Shown here piece after piece: positions 1 through 8,700 of a DNA stretch of 64,000 nucleotides. The notes below the pieces were generated by a model. That model worked only from the letters and a program-made list of their open reading frames with translations, was not told where the DNA came from and did no database searches. The stretch spans positions 144,130 through 208,129 of the forward strand of contig CAYNSR010000005.1 in the NCBI GenBank assembly GCA_964400125.1, given 5' to 3'. A program made the position numbers and the translations under genes. Each line of letters opens with the position of its first letter. The first letter of the stretch is position 1. This stretch comes from Micavibrio sp964400125. Its GTDB lineage: Bacteria > Pseudomonadota > Alphaproteobacteria > Micavibrionales > Micavibrionaceae.

Positions 1-666
1 CATTTTCATTGCCATTTCGACTGAACGGGTCATCAAAACCCTGGCACCGAGCGACGCCATTTCCAGCATTTCCTCATAGGAAATTTTCTCCAGCTTTCGC
101 GCCTGCGGCACGATGCGCGGATCGGTGGTGTAAACGCCGCTCACATCCGTATAGATATCACAACGATCGGCCTTCAATGCCGCCGCCACGGCCACGGCCG
201 TCGTATCCGACCCGCCCCGCCCCAATGTGGAAATGCGGTTTCGCGGTGTTATGCCCTGAAACCCGGCAATGACCGCGACCTCGCCAGTTGGCAGACGTTT
301 TTCGAGTTCGTCGATTTCAATCGCCTCAATTCGTGCCTTGCCGTGGACTTCATCCGTCATCAGGGGAATTTGCCACCCCTGCCATGACCGGGCCGTGACG
401 CCGATTTTTTGCAGCGCCAGCGCCATCAGCCCGGCAGTGACATTTTCGCCGCTGGAAACAACCGCGTCATATTCCCGCGCATCGTGCAGTGGGCTGATCT
501 GGCGGCAATACTCCACCATCTGGTTGGTGACGCCCGCCATGGCGGAGACCACGACGACGACCTGATGCCCCCGCGCCACCTCTGCGGCGACTTTCCCCGC
601 CGCACGCTCGATTTCCGGAATGCCTGCGACGGATGTGCCGCCAAATTTCATGACAATACGGGACAT
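1..666 (-). CDS. lysC: Aspartate kinase, N-terminal part (gene runs off the window)
   Basis: Phosphorylates aspartate, the first step toward lysine, threonine, methionine and diaminopimelate. The minus-strand reading from the ATG at 666 opens MSRIVMKFGGTSVAG, the amino-acid kinase KFGGTS signature (residues 7-12). It continues without a stop to base 1 (222 codons) and contains GRGGSDTTA around residue 175, which is also typical of the kinase domain. The C-terminal ACT regulatory domains expected in the family lie outside the window, so feedback control cannot be judged. It is divergent from ubiG, a common alphaproteobacterial arrangement. Confidence 0.95.
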   Translation of the reverse strand, partial: MSRIVMKFGGTSVAGIPEIERAAGKVAAEVARGHQVVVVVSAMAGVTNQMVEYCRQISPLHDAREYDAVVSSGENVTAGLMALALQKIGVTARSWQGWQIPLMTDEVHGKARIEAIEIDELEKRLPTGEVAVIAGFQGITPRNRISTLGRGGSDTTAVAVAAALKADRCDIYTDVSGVYTTDPRIVPQARKLEKISYEEMLEMASLGARVLMTRSVEMAMKM

Positions 667-692
667 GTGGTTTCATCCGGAAAGGGAAAGTC

Positions 693-721
693 TTGCTATA
701 AACCACCTTTATTCATACTGT
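693..721 (+). promoter_or_regulatory. Candidate sigma-70 promoter for ubiG
   Basis: TTGCTA (693-698), a 17-base spacer and TACTGT (716-721) point toward ubiG. Transcription would start near 728. That excludes the in-frame GTG at 720 as the start codon and supports the ATG at 753. The call rests on consensus matching only. Confidence 0.45.
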
Positions 722-752
722 GAACCCGTTCAAAAACAAAGCCGTTATTGAC

Positions 753-1505
753 ATGAAATCCGCAAGCTCTACCCTCGACCCCGATGAAATCAGCCGTTTT
801 GCCAAGGACGCGCCGCGCTGGTGGGATGAATCCGGCCCGTTCGCGCCCCTGCACCGCCTGAATCCGGCCCGGCTTGGGTATATCAGGACGACCCTGTGCA
901 ACCATTTCGACCGTGACGGCAAAAGCCTGAAATCCCTGACGGGCCTCAATATTCTCGACATCGGCTGCGGTGGCGGTCTGGTTTCCGAACCGCTGGCGCG
1001 TCTCGGTGCGCACGTCACCGGCATTGACGGGGATGCGGTCGCTATCTCCGTCGCGAAAGACCACGCCACGGGAAACCATTTGGATATAACCTATCTGAGC
1101 GCAACAACGGACGACCTTCTGGCCGATGGCACGCCCTGCTTCGATGTGGTCCTCGCTCTTGAAATCGTCGAACATGTCGCAAATGTCGAGTCATTCGTCA
1201 ACGAATGTGTTTCCCTATGCAAACCGGGGGGTATCGTGATTTTTTCGACCCTGAATAAAACCGTTAAATCCCTTGCCCTTGGCAAAATTGCCGCCGAATA
1301 CCTCCTGCGCTGGGTTCCTGTCGGCACGCATGACTGGAAGAAATTCATTCGTCCCTCCGCGCTTGCTGCCGCGCTCCGCCGCGCCGGGGCCGTGCCGCAG
1401 GAAGCCAAGGGTCTCGTCTTCAACCCCTTGCAAAATACCTTTGCAATGTCGGATACCGATCTCGACGTCAATTATTTCATGATCGCCGTAAAGGAAAAGC
1501 CATGA
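753..1505 (+). CDS. ubiG: Ubiquinone biosynthesis O-methyltransferase UbiG
   Basis: SAM-dependent enzyme that performs both O-methylations in ubiquinone synthesis. The protein of 250 residues has the SAM-binding motif NILDIGCGGG at about residues 66-75. It also has the UbiG N-terminal signature (DPDEISRFAKDAPRWWDESG followed by PLHRLNPARLGYIR). I chose the ATG at 753 rather than a GTG at 720, because UbiG proteins begin shortly before the WWD motif and a candidate promoter's start point falls between the two. The stop overlaps the next gene in an ATGA, implying translational coupling. Divergent from lysC. Confidence 0.95.
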   Translation: MKSASSTLDPDEISRFAKDAPRWWDESGPFAPLHRLNPARLGYIRTTLCNHFDRDGKSLKSLTGLNILDIGCGGGLVSEPLARLGAHVTGIDGDAVAISVAKDHATGNHLDITYLSATTDDLLADGTPCFDVVLALEIVEHVANVESFVNECVSLCKPGGIVIFSTLNKTVKSLALGKIAAEYLLRWVPVGTHDWKKFIRPSALAAALRRAGAVPQEAKGLVFNPLQNTFAMSDTDLDVNYFMIAVKEKP

Positions 1506-1693
1506 GCAATTTTTTCTTCATCCTGATGCTGGGTGCCATGCTGGCGGTGGTCGCAACCCTGACTCTGGGGCTGATCGTCATGGTCAAGGGCGATGAGGTC
1601 AACAAAAAATACGGCAACAAGCTGATGCAAGCCCGTGTGACGCTGCAAGGACTGGCGATTGTGTTGTTTATTTTGGCGGCCTTGACGAAATAA
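1502..1693 (+). CDS. Small HIG1-type twin-transmembrane protein
   Basis: A 63-residue membrane protein with two hydrophobic helices (about residues 4-26 and 42-60) joined by the polar loop KGDEVNKKYGNKLMQARV. This layout and the loop match the HIG1 domain family, whose mitochondrial members associate with respiratory complexes; the bacterial role is not established. It overlaps the ubiG stop codon (ATGA), so it is very likely co-expressed with ubiquinone synthesis, which fits a respiratory-chain role by inference. Confidence 0.8.
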   Translation: MSNFFFILMLGAMLAVVATLTLGLIVMVKGDEVNKKYGNKLMQARVTLQGLAIVLFILAALTK

Positions 1694-1731
1694 ACATACA
1701 AGATCAATGTATTAGCTGTTTTGCATATTTA

Positions 1732-1760
1732 TTGACATAATAAAATAATCCAGATAGTAT
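1732..1760 (+). promoter_or_regulatory. Strong sigma-70 promoter for the lipoprotein gene
   Basis: Perfect TTGACA (1732-1737), an exact 17-base AT-rich spacer and TAGTAT (1755-1760). This is the best -35/-10 match in the first 10 kb and stands 36 bases before the ATG at 1796, which is preceded by AAAGGA. Confidence 0.65.
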
Positions 1761-1795
1761 CCTTTCATTCGATTGATTGGGAAAGGATAAAAACA

Positions 1796-2470
1796 ATGAA
1801 TAAAGCACTCTCACTGGCATCCGCCCTTGTAGCGGTCAGCGCATTGACCGCCTGCGGCGATGAGCCCGTACAAGAACAACCAAAGCCGGTCACGCCAACG
1901 GCTGAACAGGTTGCAGTCATTAAAGACGTGCTGCGTGCCGGCGTAGAAGAAAGAAACAAACGCCGCATGGACGCATACGAAAGGACAAAAGAACAATCCC
2001 TTGATGGTGAGGGCCGCGTTTTCTACGATCCACGCACAAATGTACTGGTTTCACATCCAAATCCGGTAAAGCTTTATCAAGAACGTCACGCTGATGAAAA
2101 TAGACTTAACCGTGAAGTAGAACGCACTTTTAATGATGCACGAAGTGCTTATTTTTTACCTGTCAAACCGAATATGCCAATCGACCAGTTTCGTGAAGCG
2201 ATTGAAAATGTAGAAACCAGTCCAAGATTTCACAGCAACGACGATTTACAACCCCGCAGACAAGCGGGACCATACTCCGTCGTCAACTTTACCGTCGGTC
2301 GTGTATGCACTTATTCAAATGAAAAACCGTCAGTCGATGAAAAACCATCCGTCGATTGCTTCAACCTTAATGCGCTTGACCGCACAACACCACTTTACAA
2401 AGACGTTGAACTGGCGCTTCCGCTGAGCGAGGAGAGAAACAAAGCTGCTCCTTCGTTGCACACCCCCTGA
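1796..2470 (+). CDS. Predicted lipoprotein of unknown function
   Basis: 224 residues. The signal sequence ends in the lipobox LTAC (lipidated Cys about residue 20), followed by a proline-rich acidic linker, so the protein is probably anchored in the outer membrane. I do not recognise the remainder. A tandem hexapeptide EKPSVD-EKPSVD near residues 180-191 comes from an 18-base imperfect duplication. Base composition is more AT-rich than in the neighbours, and the gene has its own strong promoter and terminator, so it is a single-gene unit and possibly acquired. An SD-like AAAGGA lies 9 bases before the ATG. Confidence 0.75.
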   Translation: MNKALSLASALVAVSALTACGDEPVQEQPKPVTPTAEQVAVIKDVLRAGVEERNKRRMDAYERTKEQSLDGEGRVFYDPRTNVLVSHPNPVKLYQERHADENRLNREVERTFNDARSAYFLPVKPNMPIDQFREAIENVETSPRFHSNDDLQPRRQAGPYSVVNFTVGRVCTYSNEKPSVDEKPSVDCFNLNALDRTTPLYKDVELALPLSEERNKAAPSLHTP

Positions 2471-2507
2471 CCTGCTCCCCAAGTAAAACGGAATATTGGT
2501 ACGCAAT

Positions 2508-2537
2508 AAAAAAGCGCGTTTTAAAACGCGCTTTTTT
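2508..2537. terminator. Bidirectional intrinsic terminator
   Basis: A perfect palindrome: six A, the stem GCGCGTTTT/AAAACGCGC, then six T (2508-2537). It lies between two convergent genes and can serve both strands. Confidence 0.9.
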
Positions 2538-2557
2538 ATAAAAAGTGACAGACTCGC

Positions 2558-3877
2558 CTACTCCGCCGCTGTCCCCGCGTTCGCATCAACATGCGCAACA
2601 GATTTTTTCAGGGCTTCAGGCGCGGTATCGTCCAAGATGGCATCCTTGGCCGTCACCCCTTCGAACACGACCCCGTCCAGCTTGGCCCCTGTGAAATCGG
2701 CGTGACTTAAATCGCATCCGGTCAGATCGCAATAGGACAGGTCGGCATTTCTGAAACTGGCCCCGTTGAACCGTCCCCCTGCACAATTGGCATAGCGCAG
2801 ATTGGCCCCTTCCAGCGCCGTCGGGCTGCTGCGGCGCGTGCCGTCGCCGTTGTCGAAGGCCAGCGCGCGGAAATCGGCGTTGCGCAAATCGGCATGGCCC
2901 ATCTTGACCTCTTTCATCGACGATCCGCGAAAATCCGCACCGCGCAGGAAACAACTGCGAAAATCGGAATTGTCCAAAACCGCGCTTTGCATCTGCACAT
3001 CGGTCAGGTCCATGCCGCAAAACCGCGCGCCCACCGACCGTACCGCCGTCAGGCGTTCCCCGGCAAGCGACAGTAAAATACGCAAATCAAATCCGCTCAG
3101 ATCCAGTTGCCGCCCCTGTTTCCCGACAGTGGCCACCCAGTTGCGGTGTTCTTTAATCAGCTTGGCCAAAGGCTCGTCCAGCGCGGAAATCGGCTTGCCG
3201 ACATTCTCATCGGTAATCGCTCCCGTCAGATCTGCCCCCGAACCGCTGATATCGCTGATCCCCACACCGGTCAGGATGGTCGATTTCAAATTCGCGCCGT
3301 AAAGCTGCGCCCCCTTGATCTCGGCCTCGGTCAGGTCGGCACCTTCGAACTTCGCGCCCCGCAAATCCGCACCCGTCAGATTGACCTTGGCCATGATGGC
3401 ATCGGAAAAATCGGCGCTGGCGGCCAGCGACCCGGAAAGCCGCGCCCCGGCCAGATTGGCGCCACGAAAATTCACATTTTGCCCCTGCCCGAATGTCCCG
3501 TTGGTCGAAAGTCCTCCGGCACGCAAATCGGCATTGTCCAGATTGGCTCCGGCCAGATTGGCGCTTTCAATCCGCGCCCCGCGCAAATCGGCGCGTACGA
3601 ACACGGCCTTGTGCAAATTGGCATTGCTGAGGTCACAGGCATACAGCGACGCCTCGCGAAAATTGGCGAAGGACAAATCCATACTCTGCATATCGCACCC
3701 GCTGAAATCCGCCTGCCGCAGGTCGCGCTCCTTCAGGGATAGCCCCGTCAGGTCCATTTTTTTTAAAACCGCCCGGCGACCGCCCAACCGCCCCTGCATA
3801 AAACGGTTATGCAGCTCAACAACTTCATCAAGTTGTGCCTGGGTGATACGGGGATTGGGCTCTGGCGTGCTGGTCAT
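2558..3877 (-). CDS. Pentapeptide-repeat protein
   Basis: 439 residues, most of them in tandem A(D/N)LXX-type pentapeptides (for example ADFSGC, ADLRGA, ANLAGANLDNADL), which fold as a right-handed quadrilateral beta-helix. Two repeat blocks (about residues 50-225 and 255-425) are split by a charged helical linker (PLAKLIKEHRNWVATVGKQG). The first 50 residues are not repeats. There is no signal peptide, so it is probably cytosolic. Some family members bind gyrase as DNA mimics, but this one gives no evidence for that role. It is transcribed alone toward the shared terminator. Confidence 0.85.
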   Translation of the reverse strand: MTSTPEPNPRITQAQLDEVVELHNRFMQGRLGGRRAVLKKMDLTGLSLKERDLRQADFSGCDMQSMDLSFANFREASLYACDLSNANLHKAVFVRADLRGARIESANLAGANLDNADLRAGGLSTNGTFGQGQNVNFRGANLAGARLSGSLAASADFSDAIMAKVNLTGADLRGAKFEGADLTEAEIKGAQLYGANLKSTILTGVGISDISGSGADLTGAITDENVGKPISALDEPLAKLIKEHRNWVATVGKQGRQLDLSGFDLRILLSLAGERLTAVRSVGARFCGMDLTDVQMQSAVLDNSDFRSCFLRGADFRGSSMKEVKMGHADLRNADFRALAFDNGDGTRRSSPTALEGANLRYANCAGGRFNGASFRNADLSYCDLTGCDLSHADFTGAKLDGVVFEGVTAKDAILDDTAPEALKKSVAHVDANAGTAAE

Positions 3878-3926
3878 TGCGGGTTCCGGTCAGATCTGCG
3901 AGTCCTTTATTTATACAGTAAATTCC

Positions 3927-4595
3927 TTAATTTTTCCCAGCACTTGCGTTATTTTCCAGAAGGTTAGCAATCAGGGCCGTCAGGGCCGGATGCCCCCAAT
4001 CCGCCTCGCCCAGCATTTTGTAAATAACCCGGCCCTCTCGATCAATGACGAAGGTAATCGGTAACCCGGCGGAAACAATCTCCCAAACCCCGTCTGTTTC
4101 CTCCAACATGGCAAAGGGCAGGTCCGGCGCGTTGTTTTTTTTCATAAATTCAAAAATACGCGCCGTCGGGACGCCAAAATCCGCCGAGGCGGCCAAAACC
4201 GTAAAATCCGCCCCGCCATGCGTATTTTGCAAAACCTGCAAAGTCGGCAGTTCCTTGGCACACGGGGCGCACCACGTCGCCCAGAAATTCAGGAGAATGA
4301 CCCTGCCCCTGTAATCTTCCAGAGTGCGCGCCTGCCCGGCATTATCCCGGAAACGCAGGGCAACCATACCACGCGGCGCGTCGTAATAGGTATAGAATTT
4401 GTGGAACAGAGCCGCTGCCGCCGACTCACCCTCCCGGGAAACGGGCTCTGGAGAAACAGCAATTTCTGCCGCTTCGGGATTGCCCGCAGGTGTTGCCTTC
4501 GCTAGGCTAAAGGCCAGCATCCCGCAACAAAGCCCGATTGCCGTCACCCACAGGATTCTCGCAGCGAAGGTTTTTGAAAATGTCATCTCGTGCAT
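3927..4595 (-). CDS. TlpA-like membrane-anchored thioredoxin
   Basis: 222 residues. An N-terminal hydrophobic segment (about residues 12-33) acts as signal or anchor, followed by a periplasmic thioredoxin fold with the redox motif WCAPC (Cys109 and Cys112) and the cis-proline region GLPITFVID. Family members reduce periplasmic disulfides, for example during cytochrome c maturation. The ATG at 4595 and an alternative at 4586 both lie beyond the divergent lptM start (4580), so the 5' ends of the two opposite genes overlap by 7-16 bases. Confidence 0.9.
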   Translation of the reverse strand: MHEMTFSKTFAARILWVTAIGLCCGMLAFSLAKATPAGNPEAAEIAVSPEPVSREGESAAAALFHKFYTYYDAPRGMVALRFRDNAGQARTLEDYRGRVILLNFWATWCAPCAKELPTLQVLQNTHGGADFTVLAASADFGVPTARIFEFMKKNNAPDLPFAMLEETDGVWEIVSAGLPITFVIDREGRVIYKMLGEADWGHPALTALIANLLENNASAGKN

Positions 4596-4849
4596 CGTCT
4601 TTCATCGTGGTCCTGAGTGCTCTCATGGCGATAGCCCTTTGCGGTTGCGGGGTCAAGCCCGGCAAGGTCGCGGCCCCCGCCGGGGCGGAAAGCGCCCGTT
4701 TCCCGCGCACCTACCCGGCGCCCGAACACCCGCTCGACATGTCATCTCCTGCGCCGCAACAACAACCGGCCAGCGTGCAGGCAATACCGCCAGCCCCTGT
4801 GAAGGCCACCGCCTCCGGATCACGGACCCGCCATGTCTTCAGACCCTGA
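4580..4849 (+). CDS. lptM: LptM-like small lipoprotein
   Basis: 89 residues with a signal sequence and the lipobox LCGC (lipidated Cys23), followed by GVKPGKVAAP, which resembles the conserved start of mature LptM/YifL. In E. coli LptM binds the LptD-LptE translocon and assists its disulfide maturation. The proline-rich tail is not conserved. It overlaps the lysA start by 17 bases; lptM immediately before lysA is a widespread arrangement and supports the call. An earlier in-frame ATG (4538) would put a long polar stretch before the signal, so I start at 4580. Confidence 0.75.
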   Translation: MSSRASSFIVVLSALMAIALCGCGVKPGKVAAPAGAESARFPRTYPAPEHPLDMSSPAPQQQPASVQAIPPAPVKATASGSRTRHVFRP

Positions 4850-6128
4850 CGATTTTCCTTTTCGGAATGATGTCATGCATGCCGGGTCGGTCTCCCTCGC
4901 CGATCTGGCCCAAATCTATGGCACACCGCTTTACGTCTATCGCGCCGACATCATCCGGCGGCAGGTTTCCGCCCTGCGCGAAGTCTTCGCCATGGCCTTG
5001 CCCGATAACCGTCAACCCCTGATCGCCTATGCCTGCAAGGCCAATACCAATGGTGCAATCCTGCGGATGATGGCAGATATGCGCCTTGGGGCTGATGTCG
5101 TTTCCGGCGGCGAACTGGTCCGCGCACTGGCCGCAGGTATCCCGCCGGGCAAAATCGTTTTTTCCGGCGTCGGCAAAACCGAAGCGGAACTGGCGATGGC
5201 GCTGGAACGGGAAATTCTCCAGATCAATATCGAATCCGCCGCCGAACTCGATAGCCTGATCGCGCTCGACCCACCCTATCCGGTCAAAATCGCCTTCCGC
5301 CTGAACCCGGATGTTGCACCCGATACCCACGCAAAAATTTCTACCGGCCATGGCGGCAGCAAATTCGGCATGCCCGCCGATGAAATTGCCAATCTGTACG
5401 ACCGTGCGCGGGCGCAGAACAATATCGTGCCCGTCGGCCTCAGCCTGCATATCGGCTCGCAAATTACATCCCTTGAACCGTTTGATGCGGCCTTCCGCAA
5501 ACTCGGTGCGCTGGGCCGGGAACTCCGGGTCGAAAGCCTTGATTTCGGCGGTGGCATCGGCGTGGTTTACGATGATGAAACCCCGCCGGACCTGCCCGGC
5601 TATGCCGCGCTGGTGCGCGACCATCTGGCGGGGGCCTGCACCCGGCTGATGACCGAACCGGGCCGCTTTCTGGTGGCCGAATCCGGCGTTTTGCTGAGCA
5701 AGATCGTGCATATTAAATCTACGCCGGGCCGCCCTATATTGATCCTGAACGCCGGGATGAACGATCTTGTCCGTCCGGCCATGTATGACGCAAGCCACAG
5801 GATCATCCCGGTGAAAGACACCCATAGCGCAACCTCACTCTACGACATTGCCGGGCCGGTGTGCGAAAGCAGTGATATTTTCGCCCGCAATCAGGCCTTG
5901 ATGACCCCCGCGCCGGGTGATGTTATGGCGATCATGGATGCAGGCGCCTACGGGTTTTCCATGGCCAGCCCGTATAACAGCCGCCCCCTACCCGCCGAGG
6001 TGCTGGTTGACGGCGACCGCCATGGCCTGATCCGCAAACGCCAGACGCTTGATGATCTGGTCGCCGATGAAAGACTGCCGGACTGGATGACGGAACGGGA
6101 CAGGAATGCCGGAGCGAAAGCAAAATGA
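4833..6128 (+). CDS. lysA: Diaminopimelate decarboxylase
   Basis: PLP enzyme of the alanine-racemase fold that decarboxylates meso-diaminopimelate to lysine, the last step of the pathway that lysC begins. 431 residues; PLP lysine in YACKANTNG (Lys69), the HIGSQ motif, the phosphate-binding GGGIG, and the C-terminal CESSDIF and AYGFSMAS signatures. It overlaps lptM upstream, and its stop overlaps the next ATG (ATGA), so the three genes are probably co-translated. Confidence 0.97.
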   Translation: MSSDPDDFPFRNDVMHAGSVSLADLAQIYGTPLYVYRADIIRRQVSALREVFAMALPDNRQPLIAYACKANTNGAILRMMADMRLGADVVSGGELVRALAAGIPPGKIVFSGVGKTEAELAMALEREILQINIESAAELDSLIALDPPYPVKIAFRLNPDVAPDTHAKISTGHGGSKFGMPADEIANLYDRARAQNNIVPVGLSLHIGSQITSLEPFDAAFRKLGALGRELRVESLDFGGGIGVVYDDETPPDLPGYAALVRDHLAGACTRLMTEPGRFLVAESGVLLSKIVHIKSTPGRPILILNAGMNDLVRPAMYDASHRIIPVKDTHSATSLYDIAGPVCESSDIFARNQALMTPAPGDVMAIMDAGAYGFSMASPYNSRPLPAEVLVDGDRHGLIRKRQTLDDLVADERLPDWMTERDRNAGAKAK

Positions 6129-8677
6129 AAAACCGGAACCTTCCCCCGCTCGTCCGTTTTCGCGTTGCCGCCCTGCGCGGCGTTGCGGCCTTTTATCTCG
6201 TGGCCGAAAATACCGTGCGCGCCCTGTGGCCGTTTGCCCTGTGGTGCGCCACCTTCGCCAGCCTGTGGCTGTTCCAGATACCGCAATGGTTCGGGCAAAC
6301 CGTGGAAATCGGCGTTGCCGTGATTTTTCTGGCCGGGGCCGGGTACGGGTTGTGGCGCGGCCTATCGTCCCTGCGCCTTCCCCGCCACGGCGACATTACC
6401 CGCCGCATCGAACAGGACAACCACCTGTCGCACCGTCCGTTAAGCGGACTGGAGGACTCCCTCGCCAATCCCGCCCACCATGAAACGCGCCGTCTGTGGT
6501 CGTTATGGCAGGATCGCCTGCATCCGGCCCTGCTGTCGCTGCAATGGCCGCGCATGCGCGGCGTCATGGCGCAATGCGATCCCTATGCCCTGCGTGCGCT
6601 GGTTTTGTGCCTGCTCCTGATTTCCCTGATCGTCGCGGGCGGAACATGGGACATGCGGCTGCGCCACGGCCTGATGCCCTTTGCCTTCAACAAAACCGCC
6701 GCCCCATCCGAAAATGTGGTCCTGTGGATCACGCCGCCCGCCTATACCGGTAAACCGCAAATCACACTCAAGGGCTTCGGCAAAAAGGGCCAACCCCTCA
6801 GCATCCCCGAAGGCAGTATTATCAAGGCCCGCGTCACGGGATGGGTCGGTACGCCTGAACTCCTCTTCGATGACGCGGCCTATCCCATGACCCCGCTGGG
6901 CAAGGGCAGCTACGGCATTGAAAAAACGCTTGAAAAATCATCGACGCTGGCCATCCGCCAGATGTATATCCCGCGCAGCCGCTGGCCGATCGTTTTCGTC
7001 CCCGACCTGCCGCCATCCATTACCCTGACGGGGGAACCGGAAATCCAGCCACGCGGCGAAATCATCCTGCCGCTACAGGTCCATGACGATTACGGCGTCG
7101 AAAACATGACCGCCGCAATCATCCTCGACAAACCCGTAGATGACACGGCCATGGGCGGGCCGTTCCATGAAACCCGTACGGTCATGAGCCCCGCCGCAAT
7201 CCATATGGATTTCAAACCGGAATTCGATCTCGCCTGGCACCCCTGGGCCGGGCAGCCGGTCATTGTCCGCCTTGGCATCACCGACCACAAGGGGCAAACG
7301 GCATCCCTGCCCGATTTGAAATTGACCCTGCCGGAACGCGCCTTCAAGCACCCTGTCGCCCGCAGGCTGGTGGAATTGCGCAAACGGCTGATCTGGACGC
7401 CTGAGGCCGCGTCCGGAAACGTCCTCCACACGCTGGAATCCATCATGGTGCAGCCGGATTCCTATCATCGTGATCCTGTCGTTTTTCTGGCCCTGCGCTC
7501 CGCCTCGGGGCGGCTGTTCTACAGCGCAGGCAATCGCGGGGCCGTCGCCGCGGTGATTGAGCTGCTTTGGGACACGGCCCTGCGGATCGAAGACGGGAAT
7601 TTCTCCATCGCCCAGCGCAATCTGCGCGATGCGCAAAAGGCCCTGCAGGATGCGCTTGCGAACCCTGAATCGACCGCCGATGAAATTGCCGCGAAAATGG
7701 ACCAGCTCCGCATGGCGATGGCGAACTATATGCAGGAAATGTTCCGCGAACTGCAAAAACAAATCTCGGAATCCGGCGCGGAAATGCCGATCATGTCGCC
7801 GGAAGCAATGATGCAGCATATCAGCCCCGAAGACATCGCCGCCTTCCTCGACAAAATGCAGGCCGAAGCCATGAGCGGCGACCGCAATTCCGCCCGCGAA
7901 ATGCTGGCGCAGATGGAACGGATGATGAATATGCTTGATCCTTCCGCCATGCAGACTGGCATGCCGCAGGACATGAAGGATATGATGGAATCCGCCCAGA
8001 AAATTCAGGAACTGATCGAACGGCAAAAAGCCCTGCTTGCCGATACGCAGGCCAGAGCCGGGGACATCAACCAGCAACAATCCTATAGCCAGCCCTTGCC
8101 GCCCAATGCCGAGTTGATGAAACAATGGGGCATTACCGACCTGCCGCCCCAGCCGCAGGAAACCCGTCAGGGGCAAAACGCGCCAAGGCGCGAGATTGAC
8201 ACGACGGGAAGCAAGGCGGAACAGGATTCCTTGCGCGAATTTCTGGGCGAAATCATGCTGGAGATGGGTGAAAAACTCGGCCAAATCCCCAACAGCATGG
8301 CAAAGGCAGACCACGCAATGCGCGGGGCCTCCACGGCGCTGGGGCACAACAGCCCCGGAGATTCCATCCCCCATCAGGAAGCCGCCATCCAGCACCTGAG
8401 CGAAGGCCAGCAACAACTCAGCCAGCAACTCGCCCAGCGCATGAAACAGATGATGATGTTTTCCTTCGGCATGGGCAGCCGCACCGATCCGCTGGGCCGC
8501 CCGATGGAAGACGGCGAAGGCAATAACCCGTGGTCAGCCTCAAAGGTCAAAATCCCCGACAAGGCCGAACGCCGCCGCGTACAGGAAATCCTCGAGGAAC
8601 TGCGCAAAAAATCCGGCGAACTGCAACGCCCCGCCTACGAACTGGATTATTATCGGCGACTGATGCGACAATTTTAA
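6125..8677 (+). CDS. DUF4175 / TIGR02302 family membrane protein
   Basis: 850 residues. Three hydrophobic segments lie near the N-terminus (about residues 20-55, 60-80 and 155-180). A large presumably periplasmic part follows, including beta-rich segments around 215-430. Residues about 480-770 form a long helical region unusually rich in Met and Gln (AEAMSGDRNSAREMLAQMER, MQTGMPQDMKDMME). The C-terminus (RRVQEILEELRKKSGELQRP) is the conserved family end. The family is almost confined to Alphaproteobacteria and its function is unknown. It overlaps the lysA stop by four bases, the usual neighbour. Confidence 0.88.
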   Translation: MKNRNLPPLVRFRVAALRGVAAFYLVAENTVRALWPFALWCATFASLWLFQIPQWFGQTVEIGVAVIFLAGAGYGLWRGLSSLRLPRHGDITRRIEQDNHLSHRPLSGLEDSLANPAHHETRRLWSLWQDRLHPALLSLQWPRMRGVMAQCDPYALRALVLCLLLISLIVAGGTWDMRLRHGLMPFAFNKTAAPSENVVLWITPPAYTGKPQITLKGFGKKGQPLSIPEGSIIKARVTGWVGTPELLFDDAAYPMTPLGKGSYGIEKTLEKSSTLAIRQMYIPRSRWPIVFVPDLPPSITLTGEPEIQPRGEIILPLQVHDDYGVENMTAAIILDKPVDDTAMGGPFHETRTVMSPAAIHMDFKPEFDLAWHPWAGQPVIVRLGITDHKGQTASLPDLKLTLPERAFKHPVARRLVELRKRLIWTPEAASGNVLHTLESIMVQPDSYHRDPVVFLALRSASGRLFYSAGNRGAVAAVIELLWDTALRIEDGNFSIAQRNLRDAQKALQDALANPESTADEIAAKMDQLRMAMANYMQEMFRELQKQISESGAEMPIMSPEAMMQHISPEDIAAFLDKMQAEAMSGDRNSAREMLAQMERMMNMLDPSAMQTGMPQDMKDMMESAQKIQELIERQKALLADTQARAGDINQQQSYSQPLPPNAELMKQWGITDLPPQPQETRQGQNAPRREIDTTGSKAEQDSLREFLGEIMLEMGEKLGQIPNSMAKADHAMRGASTALGHNSPGDSIPHQEAAIQHLSEGQQQLSQQLAQRMKQMMMFSFGMGSRTDPLGRPMEDGEGNNPWSASKVKIPDKAERRRVQEILEELRKKSGELQRPAYELDYYRRLMRQF

Positions 8678-8700
8678 TTCGGTTACAGTAACCTTAATTA
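8678..8700. repeat. 23-bp palindromic element, copy 1
   Basis: Contains the near-palindrome GGTTACAGTAACC and ends TTAATTA. An identical 23-bp copy lies at 22583-22605. Both copies sit between convergent genes, and the last three bases of each are the stop codon of the minus-strand gene. There is no T-run, so it is not a classical intrinsic terminator. Confidence 0.7.

Noticed and set aside
720..752. Upstream GTG start for ubiG
   Set aside because: It lies before the predicted transcription start and adds residues not seen in UbiG proteins.
7073..8428. A 451-codon antisense frame within the TIGR02302 gene
   Set aside because: It mirrors the Met/Gln-rich region of the sense gene and has no ribosome site or recognisable motif.
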